A DNA stretch of 37,500 nucleotides from Glandiceps talaboti (taxonomy: Eukaryota; Hemichordata; Enteropneusta; Spengelidae), in contig NC_135559.1 of assembly GCF_964340395.1 (NCBI RefSeq), positions 6,696,259 to 6,733,758 of the forward strand, written 5' to 3'. Both the position numbers and the translations under genes were made by a program. The notes under the pieces are model-generated. The model had not been told where the DNA came from. It searched no databases and saw nothing but the letters and a program-made list of their open reading frames with translations. Below are positions 31,371 through 37,500 of this stretch, piece after piece. Position 1 is the first letter of the stretch, and every line of letters starts with the position of its first letter.

Positions 31371-31685
31371 CCAAAACAACATTTTAAGCCTCTTGTATGT
31401 TTCCATGGAAACAACTATTCTATTTTAGACAATTTGTGTTACATTTTATAGCACCGATTCATACATGCCTAAAGCAAGAACATTTTGCTTATGACTGGAA
31501 GTTTCATTTTTTCCATGTTTTATGTCAAAATTCGGAAAAATAATCACCATAATGGTGATTTTCATTACTACGACAACGGTTGCTCATAAAACGTTCCCCT
31601 TTTTTGAACTCAGCGTAACAAACTACCCCACATAGGGTGATTAATATTCAAGTAAACCCGATTATTATTTAAATTATTATTATTA
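31371..31685. repeat. Two-copy tandem repeat, copy 2
   Basis: Carries the perfect palindrome GTTTCCATGGAAAC (31399-31412) and a hairpin AATCACCAT-A-ATGGTGATT (31542-31560). It ends near an (ATT)n run at about 31672-31694. Confidence 0.75.
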
Positions 31686-31998
31686 TTATTATTATGAATT
31701 TACTACAAGTTATCTATTGATATTGTCATGCAATAAAGTTTTCTTTCAGAGGAGGATTTTCTTTGTACGTAATACGTTATTAGTCAAATATTTACATAAC
31801 TACATAATCAATTCCAATGGTTTTCCCATGACAATTATTTAAATTTGAATATGTAATGAAAACAGTTTAGCTTTGTCTAGACTTATACCTGTGTCGTGCA
31901 TATCTAGTGAAGCTATCTACTCTTCGTCTGGCAGCACCTCTTCAAACCGCTGAGAATCTTACAACTTTTCATTAAAATTAAAGTGCTAGGATCACAAA

Positions 31999-32001
31999 AT
32001 G
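31999..32001 (+). CDS. Gene D exon 1 (start codon only)
   Basis: ATCACAAA then ATG, followed directly by GTAAGTAAG. Chosen because exon 2 starts in phase 0 with GCA (Ala), as in genes A and B. Intron 1 is 1549 bases. Confidence 0.75.
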
Positions 32002-35000
32002 GTAAGTAAGATACAGCCATAATCACAATGAAATAACAAGTATGGAGACATCGTATCATAGCTTGTCTAAATGGTCGTCTGAAAGTGATCTACACGAATG
32101 TTGACAGAGGAACTGAGATTGACACACATGTACAGAACTTACATCAAACCAAAGTTTGGGTACGGTGATCGTTAAAGACTTTACCTGATGGAAAATGGTT
32201 ACAGGGGAGATTCGAGCAAAGTAATCTTTATCAATATTTCCAGGGCAATACAAGTGTAACGTTTAAAAGAACATAGGCTAACTTGAGACAATTGTCTTTC
32301 ATTTTATCAAACTGTTACAGTGATTTTCACAACACCATGTAGCTTTTCTGTTTGATACAATACCATTTATAGCCTTCCTTTTGATACAACCCCGCAGAAA
32401 TCAACAAGAAACTGTATATGCCATACTTTGTTACATTTAGTCTAAATGCATTGCAACTACATACAGACATTGGAGCTCCAATGTATTACTTAGTATCAAA
32501 CACCAGATGAAGGGCGCGTAAAATGTTCTCTGAGGTGCTGGTGTTCATTTGATGTCTGTATGGTGGCATGTGTAGTTCATTTCACTTAGACAAAATGTAG
32601 CAAGAAACTGTACTCATTCAATATTGCTATCTTAAAGTGTAACATATCCAGTTTCTCATTGATTTCTGTGTGGTTGTACATTCAGAAAAACTGAAGGATA
32701 TTGTGAAATTCGATGTAAGTACTTTCATAAAATTCACCTAGTATCGCATTGTGCAACTTTGTGCCTTGAGTTAGTTTACCATCTTCATGTATTGTTGAGT
32801 GCATTGCTCTGCGATTTTGTAATAATATGAAGTGAATTATGGTTGCCCACTCAAACATAGACGTTATCGCATCATTCGTTTTGTTTGCTTGACTACAATG
32901 CTACATATTTTACGGTTACTACTGAATGGTATTTCACAGTCCATACAACAAGATATGAATTTCTTCATACAGACAAAACAATACATGTACAGTTAAAAAA
33001 TGCCCAGATCTGGTTCCATGGAGAACTTCCCTTCGCTTGTGTCATTTATTACAACGGCCATTGAATTGTAAACAGTCGACATCATAAAAAAACACACACG
33101 TTTATTCATTAAACAAACACGTGAACTTACTAATTATATGCAATGCATTAGATAACAATCGTAATTCATTAGAGTTCCGAATATGGTGCACAAGTGAAAG
33201 TGCGTTAACCCTAAGTATTGTGATATACAACCAACATGCCCTATTTCTGATTGGCAAAAGTTAGCTCAGATGCAGAAATGTTTCAGGCTATAGTATATAG
33301 TATAGAAATGTTTGTTATTGTACGTACAATAACAAACATTTTTACACATTTATTAATCTTTTGCAATTAATTGGGTTACAAATAAGGAATTTTGTTTCAC
33401 ATTGATTTTTAAAATGGGAAGTCATGATAGAATTGTTTTATTAATTACTAATCCAAAATAAACACCCAATCATCATCCATGGCCACTTTAATTATAAACG
33501 TTGAATTTAATTTGCATATAACACAAACAATTTAACTGTTTGTTGAACAGGCAAGTTCAAGTAGTATAACAATCGACAAAGTAAAAGGTACGTTTTTTTA
33601 TTTACTTATTTTAAGATGTTTATGCTACTGATATAGATTTTCTAAGTGAATTGTTGGGGGTATTTTGTGGTGTACTTTGATCTCAAGCAGTCATCAAGAG
33701 AAAATACGCATGTGTAAATCTAAAATCGTTCTCACACAACCAATATTAATGAATCAATTATTCGACCTTGGAATTTGTTCAACAAACTCTGTCAATAGAA
33801 GCAATTTTCGTTAAACTCTAAAAACCTGTCAGTGATAACTGACTCAACAGACTAGTTTGCCATCTTACAGAAATTAGAGAGTCGTTCGACTTCTTCGACC
33901 ACAAAGGCAACGGTACGATCAAATGCAGTGATGTAAATCATGTAATGAGGAGCCTAGGTCATAATCCAACCGAAATGGAACTTCGGAAAATCAATGCTTA
34001 CGTTGATGGTGAAGGTGAGATTAATTAATAAAGTATGTATGTATGTATGTATGTATGTATGTATGTATGTATGTATGTATGTATGTATGTATGTATGTGT
34101 GCGTGCGTGCGTGCGTGCGTGTGTGTGTTTGTGTGTGTGCATGCATGCATGCATGCATGCATGTATGTGTGTATGTATGTATGTATGTATGTATGTATGT
34201 ATGTATGTCAATACGTTGCTATTTACGGCCATCACTAAAATCTTTCTGTTTTTTTTTCGAAATAGGAAATTGACAACAAAGGTCTAATGAACATTTCTGC
34301 TTTAAAGTAGGGGCCATTTTAAAATATTAAAGGCACTGGCATTAATATTCTATGTCAGTGATACATTAATACACTTAAACGCGATATCAAGCGAAAACGG
34401 TGTTACTTTGAATGATGGTGTAAATGTGATGTCACTGATTCTTAATTAGTAGGTTATCACTATTTTAATTTCTGAAGATCCCTTTTTATCAAACATTTAC
34501 AATGTTCCAAGCAATTCTTTTCCCATCAACTATTCTTGCAGGAAAAGGGTCGGTTGGATTCCACAAATTTGTGACAATGTTGTGTATTTATGAGACACAA
34601 AAGAATAAGCAAGAAACACTACGGGGAGCTTTTAAAGTCTTCGACGTTGATGGCGATGGGTTTATTACTGCTGACGAGATACGTCAAGTGGCGAAAGGTG
34701 TTGGTGAAAAACTGACAAAAGAAGAAATAGACGAAATTATTCGAGAAGTGGATGGTGATGGCGATGGCAGAATTGATTATGAAGGTAATTTTAATGTTGA
34801 TACAGTTTGAAACCATGGTACAGTTTTAAGGACCAAGTCGTTGCTGGATAATGACAGTGTGTGCCATTCGTGTCTTTGGTAATATTTACAACTATGACAG
34901 AAAAGATCTCAATGACTAAAAGACGCTGTCACAAATCATTCACTATTCTTTAAATTCTGATTAAATTATTTCAAATTTAAACAAAATTAAGCTTCTTTAG

Positions 35001-35062
35001 TGTGTTTTGATCATATACTGCAATATGTATTTACGTATTCATTATTAAACTCTCTCGCTCGC

Positions 35063-35151
<89 letters not shown>

Positions 35152-35277
35152 TCAATTATTTATCTCTTTGCTTATTTACATTTCATTTTGAATTCATAGT
35201 CTTATGGAAGATTAGTTACAACATTTTGTATTCATGCTAATTGCACTTCTATTGCAGAATTTGTGAAGATATGTTAA
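31999..35277 (+). CDS. Calmodulin-like EF-hand protein, gene D (148 aa, five exons)
   Basis: Exons are 31999-32001, 33551-33587, 33871-34014, 34542-34784 and 35258-35277, in frame across GT-AG introns. The four EF-hand loops are at residues 23-34, 59-70, 96-107 and 132-143. Loops 3 (D-V-D-G-D-G, Glu-107) and 4 (D-G-D-G-D-G, Glu-143) are canonical. Loop 1 has Lys at position 3 and Asp at 12. Loop 2 has Lys at positions 5 and 12, which should prevent calcium binding. The protein therefore looks like a sensor with a non-binding N-lobe and a working C-lobe. The N-terminus is Ser-rich (A-S-S-S-S-I-T) instead of ADQLTEEQ, and the tail stops early as F-V-K-I-C. It is the most diverged member of the cluster. 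The open frame and clean splice sites argue against a pseudogene. Confidence 0.88.
32686..32714 (+). pseudogene. Possible relic of an EF-hand exon
   Basis: 29 bases between an AG acceptor and a GTAAGT donor. In one frame it reads K-L-K-D-I-V-K-F-D, similar to [10 protein letters not shown] at the start of gene B exon 3, and both DNA segments share AACTGAAG. Included in gene D after the ATG it would give a stop at the third codon, so it is not used there. A chance resemblance is possible in so short a piece. Confidence 0.25.
33306..33341. repeat. Perfect 36-bp palindrome
   Basis: Two 18-base arms (33306-33323 and 33324-33341) are exact reverse complements with no spacer, centred on GTAC. Confidence 0.97.
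33551..33587 (+). CDS. Gene D exon 2
   Basis: 37 bases after acceptor TGAACAG and before donor GTACGT. Encodes A-S-S-S-S-I-T-I-D-K-V-K plus one base. The N-terminus is unlike calmodulin, but length and phases fit the family. Confidence 0.8.
33871..34014 (+). CDS. Gene D exon 3
   Basis: 144 bases, acceptor CATCTTACAG, donor GGTGAG. Encodes EIRESFDFFDHKGNG to AYVDGEG: degenerate EF-hand 1 and the start of loop 2. Confidence 0.92.
34033..34209. repeat. (TATG)n-(CGTG)n-(TGCA)n array in gene D intron 3
   Basis: TATG units, then GTGC/GTGT units from about 34098, CATG units at about 34138-34163, then TATG again. It starts only 19 bases after the exon 3 donor. Confidence 0.95.
34542..34784 (+). CDS. 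Gene D exon 4
   Basis: 243 bases, acceptor TTCTTGCAG, donor GGTAAT. Covers the end of degenerate loop 2, the linker Y-E-T-Q-K-N-K-Q-E, intact EF-hand 3 and most of EF-hand 4. Confidence 0.95.
35051..35152. repeat. (CT)n array in gene D intron 4
   Basis: CT dinucleotides with few interruptions, about 105 bases before the exon 5 acceptor. Confidence 0.95.
35258..35277 (+). CDS. Gene D exon 5 (tail and stop)
   Basis: After acceptor CTATTGCAG: completes Glu-143 and encodes F-V-K-I-C then TAA. The tail is three residues shorter than that of gene A. Confidence 0.9.
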
Positions 35278-35901
<624 letters not shown>

Positions 35902-36243
35902 CACTTAACATACGTATATGGGAAGCCGTTCAGGCCAAAATTATTTTTTTATTTTTGCTATAGTATTTTATATTTTTCGTACTTACAAACTAATGTTAAC
36001 AGTTTATGTACTTTTATTCCATGTTCACATTATTTCAATTGAAATAAGTTTTCATTTATTTGAGAATATTGTTTTATTTTTCGTCAAACCAGAATTATTT
36101 TAAGGATTATATATAATTGAAAGTCAAAATATATTTTTGTTAAAGTTATTTTATTTCATTTTTTAAATCTAAAAAAAAAATTTCAACTTTTTTTTTCTTT
36201 TCTTCCCAACTTTTTTTTTTTTGGGCCGAGTCTGCTGACCAGC

Positions 36244-36276
36244 GCCTGTCACGAGTACGTCGTGCTCGTGACAGGC
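36244..36276. repeat. Perfect stem-loop in the left arm
   Basis: GCCTGTCACGAG (36244-36255) and CTCGTGACAGGC (36265-36276) pair around a nine-base loop. The right arm has a rearranged version near 37170-37230 with several GGCGCC-containing repeats. Confidence 0.9.
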
Positions 36277-36790
36277 ATGTCCTTCGACATCCATTACGAC
36301 GTGTTTCGGCGTCAAATACACCTTCTCATTATCTTCGAAATTGGTCGCTCAAACATTATATCAGATCTCAAAACTGTTAATTTACGTGTGATAGTATCTG
36401 TTTTTTCCAACAACCGCGACTTCAGCCGCGTACACACATGTGTACACCGTCACGTTAAGGTTATCGACCGCATGTATGATGTATTACATGATGTTACGTA
36501 GGACACGATCCATGTGCAAAGGGTATAGGTAGTTAATCTAAAACAACTAAAGTTTGTTGCATCAATAACAATTACATTCATTATTGTGAAACTGACCAGA
36601 ATTGAAATAAGATGGTACACTATACTGTGAGCGTGAGCAAAACAGCTTTAGGAACAAAAACATGAGGAAAAGCGAACGCGTATTTCCAATGGGTCAGTCA
36701 GGTACTACTTCTTGTACGAGCGCACATATTGACGTCGACCTGCTGTATTACATATCAACCTAAACCAGCTATTATCGCCTTGTTATCATT

Positions 36791-36795
36791 GTTGT

Positions 36796-36850
<55 letters not shown>
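36791..36850. repeat. (GTT)n array at the centre of the inverted repeat
   Basis: About 19 GTT units in the spacer between the two arms. Confidence 0.95.
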
Positions 36851-37500
36851 AAAGATTCAGTTTACTTCATCGTACATTGTAGTATACATTCTCTCGGTGT
36901 TCTGAGTACACATGCAAAGTTGAGAACAACACGTCTACGTATGTAATACAGCAGGTCGACGTCAACATGTGCGCTCGTACTAGAACTTAGAAGTACCTGA
37001 CTGACCCATTGGAAATACCTTTACCCGTTGCACATGGATCGTACGCGGCTGAAGTCGCGGTTGTTGGAAAAAACAGATACTATCACACGTCAATTAACAG
37101 TTTTGAGATCTGATATAATGTTTGAGCGATCAATTTCGAAGGTAATAAGAACGTGATGTCAAAGGTCACGCCTCGTACTCGTGACAGGCGCCTGGTACGA
37201 GCACGACGTGCTCTGCACCGGCGCCTGTCAGCAGACTCGGCCAAAAAAAAAAGTTGGGAAAGAAAAAAATAAAGTTGAAAATTTAAAAAAAAAATAATTT
37301 AAAAAATAAAATAAAAAACTTTAACAAAAAATATATTTTGACTTTCAATTATATATAATCCTTAAAAAAATTCTGGTTTGACGAAAAGTAAAACAATATT
37401 CTCAAATAAATGAAAACTTATTTCAATTAAAATAATGTGAACATGGAATAAAAGTACATAAACTGTTAAAATTAGTTTGTAAGTACGAAAAATATAAAAT

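Larger units (their letters stand above)
29508..31998. other. Intergenic region between genes C and D
   Basis: No coding exon supported. Holds copy 3 of the dispersed repeat, an AATAAA at 30307-30312 that could end gene C, a (TTTG)n array, an exon-like segment at 30905-30957 (AG before, GTATGT after), the two-copy repeat with X-box-like palindromes, and the upstream region of gene D with a CCAAT at 31814-31818 but no clear TATA box. Confidence 0.5.
32002..33550 (+). other. Gene D intron 1
   Basis: 1549 bases. Contains an exon-like fragment at 32686-32714 and a perfect 36-bp palindrome at 33306-33341; otherwise AT-rich with nothing recognised. Confidence 0.7.
35966..37500. mobile_element. Large imperfect inverted repeat (foldback-type element), right end off the window
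   Basis: The left arm (about 35966-36754) and the right arm (about 36940-37500) are reverse complements over several hundred bases. Shared blocks include the pyrimidine tract with GGCCGAGTCTGCTGAC, the TCAAACATTATATCAGATCT block, CAACCGCGACTTCAGCCGCG and TACAGCAGGTCGACGTCAA. The left arm has about 75 extra bases at about 36431-36505 and about 165 at about 36522-36687. The 185-base centre contains (GTT)n. It has no coding capacity. The right arm is still matching at the window edge, so the full length is unknown. Confidence 0.8.

Overview
The window is nuclear DNA of an animal. It has spliced genes with GT-AG introns, short coding exons in long AT-rich introns, very many long microsatellites, and non-LTR retrotransposon debris. 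The repeat load and intron style suggest a marine invertebrate (for example a lancelet, hemichordate or lophotrochozoan), but nothing seen here fixes the phylum.

The main content is a cluster of calmodulin-like EF-hand genes. Three are complete and a fourth is cut by the left edge. Each complete gene has the same five-exon plan: an ATG that is itself the end of exon 1, then exons of 28-40, 144, 243 and 20-29 coding bases. Left to right: A0 (minus strand; only its start exon at 1415-1417, the rest lies off the window), A (minus strand; five exons between 13635 and 5933, 152 aa), B (plus strand; 17235 to 22765, 147 aa) and D (plus strand; 31999 to 35277, 148 aa). Between B and D sits an unrelated gene C, a GNAT-family N-acetyltransferase of 234 aa whose coding region is one exon (28803-29507).

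A0 and A look like a tandem duplication: the start-codon exon and about 1 kb of adjoining intron 1 and upstream DNA are present twice (1-1570 and 12796-13775). A and B are divergent and share a 3.6 kb intergenic region. That region holds a 26-bp tandem repeat, each unit of which carries a CRE (TGACGTCA) or a one-base variant. B has its own octamer, CRE and TATA-like group just upstream. The copies differ in predicted calcium binding: B keeps four good EF-hand loops, A has weakened loops 1 and 2, and D has a broken N-lobe with an intact C-lobe.

The rest is repeats: (TATG)n, (ACAG)n, (TA)n, (GAT)n, (AAAT)n, (CT)n and (TTTG)n arrays, a 31-bp minisatellite (24168-24601), a TA-flanked MITE (12325-12719), a three-copy dispersed repeat, a LINE ORF2 C-terminal remnant (6840-7011), a probable LINE tail (4578-4750), a two-copy repeat of about 330 bp with RFX X-box-like palindromes (31041-31685), a perfect 36-bp palindrome (33306-33341), and a large imperfect inverted repeat that fills the right end (about 35966-37500) and runs off the window.
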